A stretch of DNA of 64,000 nt. Source: Lyngbya sp. CCAP 1446/10 (GTDB taxonomy: Bacteria; Cyanobacteriota; Cyanobacteriia; Cyanobacteriales; Microcoleaceae). How positions within the stretch are numbered: the stretch's first letter is position 1; every line of letters begins with the position of its first letter. The notes under the pieces are model-generated. The model did not search any database. It was not told the origin of the DNA and saw nothing but the letters and a program-made list of their open reading frames with translations. The stretch is taken from contig NZ_JAIGNI010000002.1 in NCBI RefSeq assembly GCF_026130175.1, positions 1-64,000 on the forward strand, given 5' to 3'. This document shows, one piece after another, positions 33,701 to 42,477 of the stretch. Both the position numbers and the translations under genes were made by a program.

Positions 33701-36028
33701 GCCAGCGTAGCGAAACTCTCCTTCTGCGCCGACATCTACTACGAAAATAGGTTGATTAGAGCCGTTATAGATGCTGTTTAAAAATTCTTCTTGTTCGCAC
33801 AATTGTGCTTCGACTTTTTTGCGTTCTGTAATGTCGGTGGAACTGCCGACAACGCGATAAATTTTGCCGGAGGCATCCCGCAGGGGAGTCAAAGTTGTCA
33901 TAAACCAGAATTCTGCACCGTCAAAACTAACGGGATATTCGCGGGAAATCGAGCTACCTTTTTCCAAACAGTCGATCAAATTCTGCCGGAACCTTGCTGC
34001 TGTAAATGGATCGAAAAATTCTTCGGGAGTTTTGCCACGTCCGAATTCGCTGCTGATGCCGCTGAGTAAGTCGGCTGCTGGGTTCCAACCGGCGTAGCGA
34101 AATTCTCCGTCTTCGCCGATATCTATTACGAAAATACTGTACTCTACGCCGTCGTAAATGCTGCCCAAAAATTCTTTTTGCTGCAGCATTTCTTGTTCTG
34201 TGATTTTGCTCTCTGTAATATCCGAGTGTATTCCCACCCACTGGCGAACGCTGCCGTCTGCGTTCAATAGGGGCACAGCGCGCACCCTCATGTACCTGTA
34301 CTCGCCGTCGTGCCGCAGCAAGCGGTGTTCTATTGCGAATAAAATGCAGTTGGCAACTGCATCAGACCACATCCTGGCAGTATATTCTCTGTCGTCTGGA
34401 TGGACGTGATTGAGCCACCCCCAGCCTTTAAGTTCGTGGTAAGTCGCTCCTGTGAATGCACTCAATCCTGTTTGTTCGCCGATAACTTCGCCGGCGGCTG
34501 TAGTATCCCAAACAATTTGGGATGTGGCTTCAATTAAGCAGCGGTAGCGTTCCTCGCTTTCTTGCAGGGCTTGTTCTGCTTGTTTGCGATCGCTAATATT
34601 GCGAGTAACTCCGACTACACCGATGATGTTTGCGGCTCGATCGCGCAAAGGACTTTTGGTAGAAAGAAATGTCAGGATGTTACCATCGCTATCTTTTCCT
34701 GCTTCCTCGATCGTTTCGTCAATCCCCGATTGCCGCACCCGGCGGTCATTTTCCACCAGCATATCTGTAATCTCCGGCGGAAATAATTCTGCATCTTTTT
34801 TGCCAATAATTTCCGATTTTGGCAAGCCAATAATGGCTGCTGCCTGAGAATTTACCAATAGGTGGCGGCCCTGAATATCTTTGACAAAAATGCTGTCGCC
34901 TGTACTTTCGATGACGCTTTCAAATAGGATGTTTTTCTCTAGTAGCACTGCTTCTATTTCTTTGCGATCGCTGATGTCGCGAGATATGGCAACTAGGCCG
35001 ATAATATTTTCCTGAGAGTCGCGCCAAGGGTATTTCGCTGTTAGAAACGTTCGCACAGCCCCGTTTTGTGGTATATCTTCTTCATAAGTCAAACATTGTC
35101 CGGTAGCAGTCACTCTGCGGTCTTCTTCGATAATTTTAGTGGCTATTTCAGCGGGAAATAATGCTGCATCGTCTTTGCCTATAATTGCCTCGATCGGTTT
35201 TCCTAAAAATTGAGTTCCCGCAGAATTTGCGATCGCGTACCGGCCTTGAATATCCTTGACAAAAATGAGATCCGGCGTACTTTCTATCACGGAACGCAAA
35301 ATAGAATTGCTCTGCTGGAGCGACTCTTGGACTTGTTGGCGATCGGTAACGTCGCGACCGATCGCATACATCAATTCTTCCTCGCAGAAAGGGCTAGCAT
35401 TCCAGGCTATCCACTTGTAAGACCCATTTTGACACCGCCAGCGGTTTTCAAACCCAACGGTATTGTTTCCCGTAGCAATGCTTTCAGCTTGTTTTAAAGT
35501 AGTTTCGCGATCGTCTGGATGCACGAATTCAATGAAGAGTTGGCCAACCATTTCGGCTGGGGAATAGCCGAGGATTTTTTCGGCTGCTGGGTTGATGCGT
35601 TTGAAATAACCGTCAAAACCAATGACGCACAGCATATCTGGCGAGAGACTAAAAAAGCGATCGCCACCGTCGGATTTGCCCGATCGGCGATCGTTTTTCT
35701 TAGCAGCAGAGGCTTTCCATCCCGCCGCCGCTGCCGCCAGCAGGACAATATTTGCTATTGCCAAAAATGCCAGGGCGATCGGGCGATCGTACAAACCACA
35801 GGCACCGCCAGCTACCAGCAACCCATTTAGTACAAGCAGTACAACTATCAAAACTGAGAATGCGCTGCTGCGGGCGATCGTCCCTAAGCTAATGTTGTTT
35901 TTATACAGCATTCTGGATTTGGTCTTTTGTTTTCTGTTGACTGCCGCAGCCGTGATTTCTCTCAACCGCATTTGCAGAAAGTGCAACAATTTATTATTTG
36001 TTTTTTTGATATAAACTGAATCTGTCAT
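30710..36028 (-). CDS. Multi-PAS/GAF hybrid sensor histidine kinase
   Basis: 1772 residues. Order: cytoplasmic start; two membrane segments at about 50-110; seven consecutive PAS domains (about 125-1045; several end in the DIT/DR linker signature such as DITERKKVE); a GAF domain (about 1055-1200); an eighth PAS; a second GAF (about 1345-1500); the dimerisation/phosphoacceptor helix MVAGIAHEINNPVSF with His near 1520; and an ATPase domain with N-box IIANAIDALQ, ADNGSGIA and GSGTGMGLAIS. There is no receiver domain. PAS2/PAS3 and PAS5/PAS6 look like tandem duplications. Neither GAF shows a bilin-binding Cys motif I can defend. No response regulator is adjacent. Confidence 0.9.
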   Translation of the reverse strand: MTDSVYIKKTNNKLLHFLQMRLREITAAAVNRKQKTKSRMLYKNNISLGTIARSSAFSVLIVVLLVLNGLLVAGGACGLYDRPIALAFLAIANIVLLAAAAAGWKASAAKKNDRRSGKSDGGDRFFSLSPDMLCVIGFDGYFKRINPAAEKILGYSPAEMVGQLFIEFVHPDDRETTLKQAESIATGNNTVGFENRWRCQNGSYKWIAWNASPFCEEELMYAIGRDVTDRQQVQESLQQSNSILRSVIESTPDLIFVKDIQGRYAIANSAGTQFLGKPIEAIIGKDDAALFPAEIATKIIEEDRRVTATGQCLTYEEDIPQNGAVRTFLTAKYPWRDSQENIIGLVAISRDISDRKEIEAVLLEKNILFESVIESTGDSIFVKDIQGRHLLVNSQAAAIIGLPKSEIIGKKDAELFPPEITDMLVENDRRVRQSGIDETIEEAGKDSDGNILTFLSTKSPLRDRAANIIGVVGVTRNISDRKQAEQALQESEERYRCLIEATSQIVWDTTAAGEVIGEQTGLSAFTGATYHELKGWGWLNHVHPDDREYTARMWSDAVANCILFAIEHRLLRHDGEYRYMRVRAVPLLNADGSVRQWVGIHSDITESKITEQEMLQQKEFLGSIYDGVEYSIFVIDIGEDGEFRYAGWNPAADLLSGISSEFGRGKTPEEFFDPFTAARFRQNLIDCLEKGSSISREYPVSFDGAEFWFMTTLTPLRDASGKIYRVVGSSTDITERKKVEAQLCEQEEFLNSIYNGSNQPIFVVDVGAEGEFRYAGWNAAAEASTGIVSADFKGKTPEEIFPPQIAAIFRQSYVDCLTAGSSIAYETSAELEGAERWYIVTLTPLRDASGSIYRIIGNSIDITDRKQAETALQESQHFVERIANATPNILYVYDDIEQRNVYSNRELAGTLGYSLEEVATMGSNLLPTIIHPEDLAQFPEYLQQLKNTPDDEVVEYEYRVRDKQNNWHWFVSREIIFSRTAEGKIQQRLGAATDVTDRKKAEQSLAEQLKISLFTADIGIALTQNQSLPATLQKCTDAVVRHLDAAFARIWTLNEQGNVLELQASGGMYTHIDGAHSRIAVGQFKIGLIARERKPHITNSVETDPRVSDKEWAKREGMVAFAGYPLIVDNQLLGVIVMFARHELQESILIALASSVDSIALGIKRKQTEMALAAQKQTMRTIIDNAPIWVWMANPSGRMLLVNKTFCEDVAVSEDKFLAASHYSEVLGLEASANCMESDIQAWSQDTPCYSEELLQLADGEYHHLETIKTQVKDDCGRAIGLIGLGLDVTKQKESQRQLQESEARFRKLAEQETLLNQLASNIRQSLDLDTILATTVQQIRDLLMLDRCVFIWYIPDTSPPVWDVQYEAKNAYLSSLLGAFPISATGSQAERIANLEIIRIDDFETVPDPVERDFFRCIGLQSLLEIPLQTSSGKIGAICCSACSAVRCWSDEEVELLVAVGNQLAIAINQAELYTQSVDSARIAQEQTTQLEATLCELQQAQTQLVQAEKMSSLGQMVAGIAHEINNPVSFIFGNLTYTEEYTGSLMKLLQMYRDEYPQPGQVIQQEIEALDLDFLLDDLPKMLSSMQVGATRIRDIVLSLRNFSRLDESDMKNVNIHEGIDSTLMILEHRLKAQPDRPAIQLVKEYGELPLVECYAGLLNQVFMNIIANAIDALQHPPKNPGSIRIRTEVEGNCVAIRIADNGSGIADQIKQRIFDPFYTTKPIGSGTGMGLAISHSIIVEKHKGKINCFSAIGKGTEFAIEIPIKRTEN

Positions 36029-36555
36029 TTGTTCACTCCAAAATTAAGAGGAATATTGGCTGTTGAAAACTTACAATAAAAATGTTTAAATAGTGTAAAA
36101 TTTTTTAAAATTGCGAATTTTAGCATTGTAAGTCTTACCTAAATCTCAGCACTCCAACAAGCAAATTCAGTATATTTACGCAATTAGCTAGTGATTTTTG
36201 ATAGCTAACTCACAGATTTTATAATTTTTTCAACAGGCCTAGAGGGTTTATTTCTCATCATGCACTAAACATTGGTGTCAGTCATTGGACATTTGGCCTA
36301 ATATAGCTAGTCCCGACACAAAAATTAATTATCTACAGTAAATTAGAAGCGCATTATTAAATGATATCATGTCCGGTCGATTACCAAAACAAAAAGGGTT
36401 CGTAGCGCGGAATGCGAGTCCGCACTACGAAAGCGGAATGCGAGTCCGCACTACGAACCAAATCTTATCGAGGTACGCGGGTGAGAAATTCCCGATAAAA
36501 TTGCCAATCGCAGGCAGATATTGAAATAATCTGCGTTAATCTGTGTTAATCTGCC
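36029..36555. repeat. Spacer with short tandem repeats
   Basis: The first 350 bases are A+T-rich with nothing I can assign. At 36408-36431 and 36434-36457 is a perfect 24-base direct repeat (CGGAATGCGAGTCCGCACTA...), each copy holding a GCGGA/TCCGC stem. About 36528-36560 is an ATCTGCGTTA-type 10-base repeat, also seen diverged near 54188. The next gene's stop codon lies at the end of this. Confidence 0.7.
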
Positions 36556-38568
36556 TTAATCGGCGGTAAACCTCGCGATCGCAGATTTGGCACTCTTGTC
36601 TGCTGCTTCGCGCCCTAATTGCTGTTGCCGAATTCGTTCCAAATTCCCGGCGGGAATAGCAGCTATAAGTTGCTTGGTGTAAGCTTGTTGCGGTTGGCGG
36701 TAAATGCGCTCGGCTGTGCCAATTTCCTCGATTTTACCTTTGTTCATGACGATCGCGCGATCGCTCATAAACTTAACCACGCTCAAATCGTGAGAAATAA
36801 AAATATAAGTCAGTCCAAACTCTGTTTGCAACTCCTTGAGCAAATTTAAAACTTGCGCCTGCACCGACACATCTAATGCGGAAACCGACTCATCGCAAAT
36901 AATAAACTTAGGATTCAAAGCCAAAGCTCTAGCAATACAAATGCGCTGCCGCTGTCCGCCAGAAAACTCGTGAGGGTAGCGCCGCATAATATCGGGATTC
37001 AAACCCACTCTATCCAACAAATAAGCCGCGCGATCGCGCTGTTCTTTCTGGTTCTTACCAAAGCTGTGAATTACCATCGGTTCCATCACCGCATCCCCAA
37101 CACTCAGGCGCGGATCGAGAGAACTAAAAGGGTCTTGAAAGATAATTTGCAAGTCGCGTCGTAGCCACCGCAATTTGCGATCGTACTCTTTTTTGATTCG
37201 ATAATTAGCCATCCACTGCAATCCCGAACTACTTTTCGCAGGAGGAGTAATTTCTTGACCTTCAAAAAATACTTGACCGCTGGCGATCGGAATTAATTGC
37301 AACAAAGCTCTCGCTAAAGTTGATTTACCGCAGCCGGATTCGCCCACCAAACCCAAAGTTTCGCCAGGGTAAACCTCAAAAGAAATATCGTTTACCGCTA
37401 TAAACAAACGTTTAGTTTCGCCAAACATTCCCTGCATGGGAAAACCTACTCGCAAGTTATTAACAGCTAGCAAAGGCTGGGAAATATTCGGCAGCCGGGG
37501 CGGTTTTCCGGCGACAAAAGCGGAAAGTCCGCCGCTGCTGTCGCCGTCTAAATCGATATTTTTCTCGACAATTACCAATTCGCCGCTGGCATTTGTGGTG
37601 ACATCCATAAAATCGGAAACCGTCGGCAAGCGGCGCATTTGCCGATCGAGAGTTGGGCGGCAAGCTAGCAGACCTTTTGTGTAAGGATGTTGGGGATTGC
37701 TGAAAATTTGTTCGATCGCACCACACTCAACAATTTTGCCTCGGTACATCACCGCCACGGTATCGCCAATTTCCGCAATGACACCCAAATCGTGGGTAAT
37801 AAAAATCATTGCCATGCCTCTAGAGTCCCGCAACTCCCGCAGCAAAGCTAAGATTGTTGCCTGCACGGTTACGTCTAAGGCGGTTGTTGGTTCGTCAGCA
37901 ATTAATAAAATTGGATTGCAGGAAATGGCCATTGCAATCATCACGCGCTGGATTTGACCGCCGGAGAGTTCGTGGGGATAGCGATCGAGCATAGCTTGTT
38001 TTTGGCCGTTGATGAGCTGCATCAAATCGCGATCGTCCTCCCGAACAGCTTCTTGCCGCCGGGCCAAACAGGTTTGCCGGAGTTCTTCGTCGCCCGGTAG
38101 CAGCTTCACCTCTTGCAGCAGCGAAGCAGCTTTGCGCCGCGCTGCTGTCTGAGACACCTTTTGGTGCAGACAAATGGCTTCTGTGAGTTGAAATCCGATC
38201 GTATAAACAGGATTCAGCGAACTCATCGGTTCTTGAAAAATCGTTGCAATCTGGCTTCCCCGGTAGGTTTGTTTTTCCCGATCGGGCATTTCCAGCAGAT
38301 TAACCGGCCCATTGCTAGCGCCCTCTGTTGTCGGAGAAAACCAAATTTCGCCCTGGATTTTTGTTGACGAACTCGACAGCAAACCCATCACAGCCAGGGA
38401 TGTTACGGATTTTCCTGACCCCGATTCTCCCACAATTCCCAGAGTTCGCCCTCGCTTCACCTCAAAGGAAATGCCGTCAACAGCTTTGACTGTTGCGGAC
38501 GCATTGCCTGCGTCCGCAGATTGAAATTCAACCCGCAGGTTGCGAACTTCTAGGACGGTTTCACTCAT
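36556..38568 (-). CDS. Oligopeptide-type ABC transporter, fused double ATP-binding protein (DppD-DppF/GsiA-like)
   Basis: 670 residues with two complete ABC cassettes. Cassette 1: Walker A GESGSGKS near 48, signature LSGGQIQRVMIAMAIS, Walker B LLIADEPTTALD. Cassette 2: GESGCGKS near 410, FSGGQRQRICIARAL, FIICDESVSALD. Each is followed by the oligopeptide-transporter C-terminal region (NPQHPYTKGLL and QPQQAYTKQLI). Such fusions energise peptide, glutathione or nickel importers. Permease and binding-protein genes are not adjacent. Between Walker A and the signature of cassette 1 there is an extra charged stretch (LARRQEAVREDDRDLMQL) of uncertain origin. Confidence 0.9.
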   Translation of the reverse strand: MSETVLEVRNLRVEFQSADAGNASATVKAVDGISFEVKRGRTLGIVGESGSGKSVTSLAVMGLLSSSSTKIQGEIWFSPTTEGASNGPVNLLEMPDREKQTYRGSQIATIFQEPMSSLNPVYTIGFQLTEAICLHQKVSQTAARRKAASLLQEVKLLPGDEELRQTCLARRQEAVREDDRDLMQLINGQKQAMLDRYPHELSGGQIQRVMIAMAISCNPILLIADEPTTALDVTVQATILALLRELRDSRGMAMIFITHDLGVIAEIGDTVAVMYRGKIVECGAIEQIFSNPQHPYTKGLLACRPTLDRQMRRLPTVSDFMDVTTNASGELVIVEKNIDLDGDSSGGLSAFVAGKPPRLPNISQPLLAVNNLRVGFPMQGMFGETKRLFIAVNDISFEVYPGETLGLVGESGCGKSTLARALLQLIPIASGQVFFEGQEITPPAKSSSGLQWMANYRIKKEYDRKLRWLRRDLQIIFQDPFSSLDPRLSVGDAVMEPMVIHSFGKNQKEQRDRAAYLLDRVGLNPDIMRRYPHEFSGGQRQRICIARALALNPKFIICDESVSALDVSVQAQVLNLLKELQTEFGLTYIFISHDLSVVKFMSDRAIVMNKGKIEEIGTAERIYRQPQQAYTKQLIAAIPAGNLERIRQQQLGREAADKSAKSAIARFTAD

Positions 38569-38777
38569 GAGGTCTACTGCAAAAATTAAAGGGAGATTAA
38601 ATGGATTGTAGCAGGGTCGATCGAACGAAGAAGGAAGTTCGGCAACGAAGCAGTGTACGGGATGTAACGGAGGTCAGGAAGAAGGAAGAGGAACTTTTTT
38701 GTTGGAACTCCAAACAAGGAAAATTCTTGAATTCTGCCTTCTGCCTTTTTCCTTCACAAGCCTGTTGCCGAATGCCT

Positions 38778-39287
38778 TCAATAACCGATGAGTTGAGTGT
38801 CGGCGGGCAGTGCAGTGGCCTCGGAGACCTTTTTAAACACCGTTGCCTGTTCGTTTAACGAATTAGGCCGCGCCTGTCCGGGATTCGTGCCTTGCAACTG
38901 AAGGCGCATTTGACCTTCAGGAGTTAACTCAAAAACAGTTTCAACGGTTTCTGTGCTGCTGAGGCCGACATCCAAGTGCATCGGTTTTTCACCGAGATTA
39001 ACTTTGTACCTCATTTCTTTGGCGCGGGCAGCTCCGTCGGGGCCTTTAGCCATGAGGAACAATTTGCCTTCTGGGGCAAAGACGAAGGTGAAAGACTGAC
39101 CGGATGGGACTGTGCCTTGCCATTGACCTAGGAGTTGCTTGTCGAGGTTGCTAGCTGCCGGAGCTGCTGCTTCAGCAATTGTTGGTGCTGCTGCGGATGC
39201 GGGGCCTGGCGTGGCGTTTAAGCTGGCTAGGATGCCGAAGCAAATGCCACCTGCGATCGCTTTACCAATCATTTTTGAATTAGACAT
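38778..39287 (-). CDS. Exported protein of unknown function
   Basis: 169 residues from the ATG at 39287 (the longer frame lacks a signal-like start). Signal peptide MSNSKMIGKAIAGGICFGIL with probable cleavage after the ASA region. The mature part has LLGQWQGTVPSGQSFTFVFAPEGKLFLM and later VFELTPEGQMRLQLQGTNPG, a beta-rich fold like small lipocalin-type or META-type domains. I do not recognise a named family. First of a run of four small minus-strand genes up to 40918, separated by 200-base spacers, so probably not one operon. Confidence 0.7.
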   Translation of the reverse strand: MSNSKMIGKAIAGGICFGILASLNATPGPASAAAPTIAEAAAPAASNLDKQLLGQWQGTVPSGQSFTFVFAPEGKLFLMAKGPDGAARAKEMRYKVNLGEKPMHLDVGLSSTETVETVFELTPEGQMRLQLQGTNPGQARPNSLNEQATVFKKVSEATALPADTQLIGY

Positions 39288-39541
39288 GAGACCGATATCA
39301 AAATTGGTTGTTTGTTTTGTACACTGTAGCCGTAAAACCGTACTTTGTTTAATTTGAATCCCTTTTGGGAAATAAAATTTATTTAGGTAACATTGCATAC
39401 AAACCGCTGCAATTTGGGGGATTTGCCGAAAAAGTCGCCTCCAATCTGCTCGTTCGCGATGATTGTGATGGTTCGCCGATGCGTTAGCAATTGCTTGTCT
39501 TTAGAGCAAAGCAATCGCGCTGTTTTCGCAGCGGCGGATGT

Positions 39542-39736
39542 CTAAGATTCTGGTTGAGATTCGGGTTGAGATTCGGGCGTAGATTTCTGTTCTTTTTCAG
39601 CGCGTTTCGTTCGCTCCAAAGCCTCTGCGTAAGACCAAGCCACGCTCACAATCAAAGCTTTCCCTATACCGTCCAATTTTTTTTTCAAATCCTCGTTATC
39701 CGGCGTTTGGGCTTTTGGGTTGCCATCGTTGGTCAT
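39542..39736 (-). CDS. Small acidic protein of unknown function
   Basis: 64 residues from the Met at 39736 (85 if started at 39799). A central helix IGKALIVSVAWSYAEALERTKRAEKEQ is followed by a Gln-Pro-Glu-Ser repeat tail made by a 12-base tandem repeat. No recognised domain or signal peptide. Confidence 0.45.
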   Translation of the reverse strand: MTNDGNPKAQTPDNEDLKKKLDGIGKALIVSVAWSYAEALERTKRAEKEQKSTPESQPESQPES

Positions 39737-39892
39737 ATTTTTGTTTTCTCCCGGGCTGGTTTTTCTGGCGATTTTTTGCAGTGTGCGATCGATACCCACA
39801 AATTATGATTTTCATTGCACCCTACTTATCTTTGAAGGTATGACCTTGATTACTACGAATAATATCATAAATACGCTGATTGGATGAGCGAA

Positions 39893-40333
39893 TCAGAAAG
39901 AAACCTTAACTTCGCTGGTCGTCCGCAGCACTGACTCCTGCTGAAATCTGCGCTTATAATTTTCGATAATTTCCTGAATAGCTCGATTATTTTTCTGGCT
40001 GTTTTCATGAATCAAAATAACTATTTTAGACTTTTCTCGAATCAGAATTCCCGAACTGTTAAGAAACTGCCCGGAGCCGTCTAATACCGTTAGTCCTTCC
40101 CGAAAACTAGGGGTAATAACTTCCTTGACAAAATCCTGCCACTCTGATTCAGCAATTGTCTCGCCTCCGGGTTTATTTAAGCCAAAATACAGTTCATCTT
40201 TGAGGAAGGTTTTTGGGCTGGCGTTAGTATCGGAAGTTTCGGGAATTTGAGCGCGGGCAATTGTCCCCGGACAAACAGGCACGATCAACAGCAGGCTGGC
40301 CAAGCAAAGACTGTTAAGATGTTTGTTCTTCAT
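39893..40333 (-). CDS. DUF3574-family exported protein
   Basis: 146 residues. Signal peptide with hydrophobic core CLASLLLIVPVCPG and likely cleavage after ARA. The mature part matches DUF3574: KDELYFGLNKPGGETIAESEWQDFVKEVITPSF, GLTVLDGSGQFLN, and SKIVILIHENS. Function unknown; the domain is small and alpha/beta. A T-rich spacer with an R1 repeat lies upstream. Confidence 0.8.
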   Translation of the reverse strand: MKNKHLNSLCLASLLLIVPVCPGTIARAQIPETSDTNASPKTFLKDELYFGLNKPGGETIAESEWQDFVKEVITPSFREGLTVLDGSGQFLNSSGILIREKSKIVILIHENSQKNNRAIQEIIENYKRRFQQESVLRTTSEVKVSF

Positions 40334-40357
40334 GTCATTATTTTCACAAATAAGTAG

Positions 40358-40427
40358 TAGGGTGGGTGAGTGCGATAAATCTTCAAATCTCTACTCTGAG
40401 AGTATTGACGCTCACGCACCGTCCCAA
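40358..40427. repeat. Diverged R1 palindrome
   Basis: GTAGGGTGGGTGAGTGCG and TGACGCTCACGCACCGTCCC form imperfect arms around CTACTCTGAGAGTA. Confidence 0.6.
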
Positions 40428-40485
40428 CGATCGCACAATACGGATGCTATCGTTCGCGATATAATTTAACATAAAATTATGCCAA

Positions 40486-40525
40486 CTCAAAAACCCAGTT
40501 TCTCATGAGAAACTGGGTTTTTGAG
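40486..40525. terminator. Perfect 40-bp palindrome, bidirectional terminator
   Basis: 20 + 20 bases without mismatch or loop (CTCAAAAACCCAGTTTCTCA and its complement), with A5/T5 runs flanking a CCCAGTTTCTCA stem. It lies 27 bases past the stop of the minus-strand gene at 40553 and fits a rho-independent terminator read from either side. Confidence 0.8.
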
Positions 40526-40552
40526 CGTCAGTCGTAGTTTATTTGCGATCGT

Positions 40553-40918
40553 CTACTTGCTGGCGTCTGGGGTATTATCCTTCAATTCGCGGATACTTCT
40601 ATCAGCAGTGTCTTGGTACATCTCCCCGAATTCTTTCACGGCTGCTCCCGCCTCTTGCCCAATCTTCTGAAATCTTTCGCCCGGAGAGTCAGAGGTTTCG
40701 CGAGCTTCTTTCCTCCATTCCCGAGTTGTTTGGGGTCTTTCGGGATTGTTTAGCTCCGCGTTTGAACCCAGTTGCGTCCCATAAGCTTTGTTACTTCCAG
40801 AATCAACATTTGCCGTCAGCAGCATAAAACCGACTAGAACAACACTCAAAAAACTCTTGATTTGAAAGCCCTTAAGCAGGGAACTGATGCGAGCGATAGC
40901 TGTAGAAATCAAATTCAT
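40553..40918 (-). CDS. Small exported protein, unknown function
   Basis: 121 residues. An N-terminal amphipathic helix is followed by a hydrophobic core SFLSVVLVGFMLLTANVDS, probably a signal peptide or anchor. The mature part is hydrophilic with a helical tail (ERFQKIGQEAGAAVKEFGEM), repeat-free. Similar small proteins are common in cyanobacteria without assigned function. Confidence 0.65.
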   Translation of the reverse strand: MNLISTAIARISSLLKGFQIKSFLSVVLVGFMLLTANVDSGSNKAYGTQLGSNAELNNPERPQTTREWRKEARETSDSPGERFQKIGQEAGAAVKEFGEMYQDTADRSIRELKDNTPDASK

Positions 40919-41248
40919 CTCGGTAATACTCCCTAAGTTAATTGGTGATAATTTTCAACATTTTTTCATCTAATTGACTCGCTCTAGAATCAGCTAGCGC
41001 CAGGGCAAGCCAAACTTAACTGCCACTTGCCATTAGCCACATCAATAGAGTCATAGGTAAGCGATGAATCTGGTAAACACTCAACCAATGTGTCAGTCAA
41101 TTAGTTTTTTCAAACACAAGTATCACGTTAACAGCAGCAAAACACTTCTACCTCTTACTAAAGTCATAACTTAATTAGAAGCAGAAAATCTATTTTTCAG
41201 CACAGGGTTAGACTATTTTCAATCAATCATGTTATATATGGCAAATTA
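40919..41248. other. Spacer, nothing assigned
   Basis: 330 A+T-rich bases between the unknown exported protein's 5' end and the 3' end of the sugar ABC operon. I see no repeat family, clear hairpin-plus-T-run or good frame. Confidence 0.5.
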
Positions 41249-42331
41249 TTATTGCAAGCGATCGCCAGTTTTGACATCAAACCAGTGCAGCAAGTGAGGC
41301 GGAAACACCAATTCGACAATTTCTGAACTCCACTGGCGGTCATTTGGCAGCAAAACCCGCACAGTTACTGGCTCCAAACCCTTAACTCGGACACTAACTA
41401 AATTTTGCATTCCCAAGTTTTCCACTAAATAAACCTCACCTTTAATTGCTTCTGGATTGGGCATCTTGCCAGTCTCTGCATCTGCAAAGCTGAGGTGTTC
41501 GGGGCGAATTCCCAAGACGATTTCTGGTGGGACAGTGGGCAGATTTGGCAAAGGAACCCCAGAATCGCCCAACATTGCAAAATTGCCCTGGCATTTAAGC
41601 ACTAGCAAATTCATTTGCGGGCTGCCCACAAAACCCGCTACAAACTGATTGGCAGGACGGTTATAAATTAAGTGTGGCGGATCTAGTTGTTGCACGCTGC
41701 CATTATTAAGAACTGCGACTTTTGTTGAAAGTGTCATTGCTTCGGTTTGGTCGTGAGTAACGTAGACTACAGGGGCTTTTTGGGAGGAAAATAATTGTTT
41801 GAGTTCGGCCCTAACTTTTTCTCGCAATAATGCGTCTAGATTGCTCAAAGGTTCGTCGAGCAAAAATACTTCCGGTTGGCGGACTAAGGCGCGTCCTAGG
41901 GCTACTCTTTGCCGCTGTCCGCCTGATAATTTCCCTGGTTTGCGATCGGCTAATTCGGTCAATCCGAGGGATGCTGCAACTTCTGTCACTAACCGATTGA
42001 TTTCGCCGGAGGAGATTTTGCGAAGTTTGAGGCTCGATGCCATATTCTCGTATACTGTCATGTGCGGATATAGCGCGTAACTTTGAAAAACCATTGCAAT
42101 ATCCCGATCGCCCGGTCTGAGATATGTCACATCGCGATCGCCAATTCTAATCTCGCCGCGAGTCGGCTGTTCCAATCCTGCAATCAACCGCAGTGTGGTA
42201 GATTTGCCGCACCCAGAGGGCCCCAGCAATGTCAGAAATTCGCCCTCGCTGACTTCTAAGCTAATGTCTTTTACTGGTACAACTTTGGGGCTGTAGGTTT
42301 TATTGAGGTTTTTTAGTTGCAGTTTTGCCAT
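41249..42331 (-). CDS. Carbohydrate ABC transporter ATP-binding protein (MalK/UgpC/MsmX type)
   Basis: 360 residues, last gene of a four-gene importer operon. Walker A GPSGCGKS (about 37), Q-loop MVFQSYALYPHMTVYENM, signature LSGGQRQRVALGRAL, Walker B VFLLDEPLSNLD, switch VTHDQTEAMT. The C-terminal TOBE/regulatory barrel (NQFVAGFVGSPQMN, VLGIRPEHL) is that of sugar ATPases. A 146-base spacer with a long heptamer array separates it from the upstream permease gene. Could also serve the orphan permease at 924. Confidence 0.93.
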   Translation of the reverse strand: MAKLQLKNLNKTYSPKVVPVKDISLEVSEGEFLTLLGPSGCGKSTTLRLIAGLEQPTRGEIRIGDRDVTYLRPGDRDIAMVFQSYALYPHMTVYENMASSLKLRKISSGEINRLVTEVAASLGLTELADRKPGKLSGGQRQRVALGRALVRQPEVFLLDEPLSNLDALLREKVRAELKQLFSSQKAPVVYVTHDQTEAMTLSTKVAVLNNGSVQQLDPPHLIYNRPANQFVAGFVGSPQMNLLVLKCQGNFAMLGDSGVPLPNLPTVPPEIVLGIRPEHLSFADAETGKMPNPEAIKGEVYLVENLGMQNLVSVRVKGLEPVTVRVLLPNDRQWSSEIVELVFPPHLLHWFDVKTGDRLQ

Positions 42332-42340
42332 GATTTTTAT

Positions 42341-42440
42341 AAGAAGGAAGAAGGAAGAAGGAAGAAGGAAGAAGGAAGAAGGAAAGAAGGGAAGAGGAAG
42401 AAGGAAGAAGGAAGAAGGAAGAAGGAAAGAAGGGAAGAGG
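42341..42440. repeat. Long GAAGGAA-type heptamer array inside the sugar operon
   Basis: About 100 bases of AGAAGGAAGA units with two internal GAAAGAAGGGAAGAGG interruptions, which are themselves repeated. It lies between the MalG-like and ATPase genes. Confidence 0.85.
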
Positions 42441-42477
42441 AAGTGTTTAGGATGCTAGGATTATTTAGAGTTACAAA

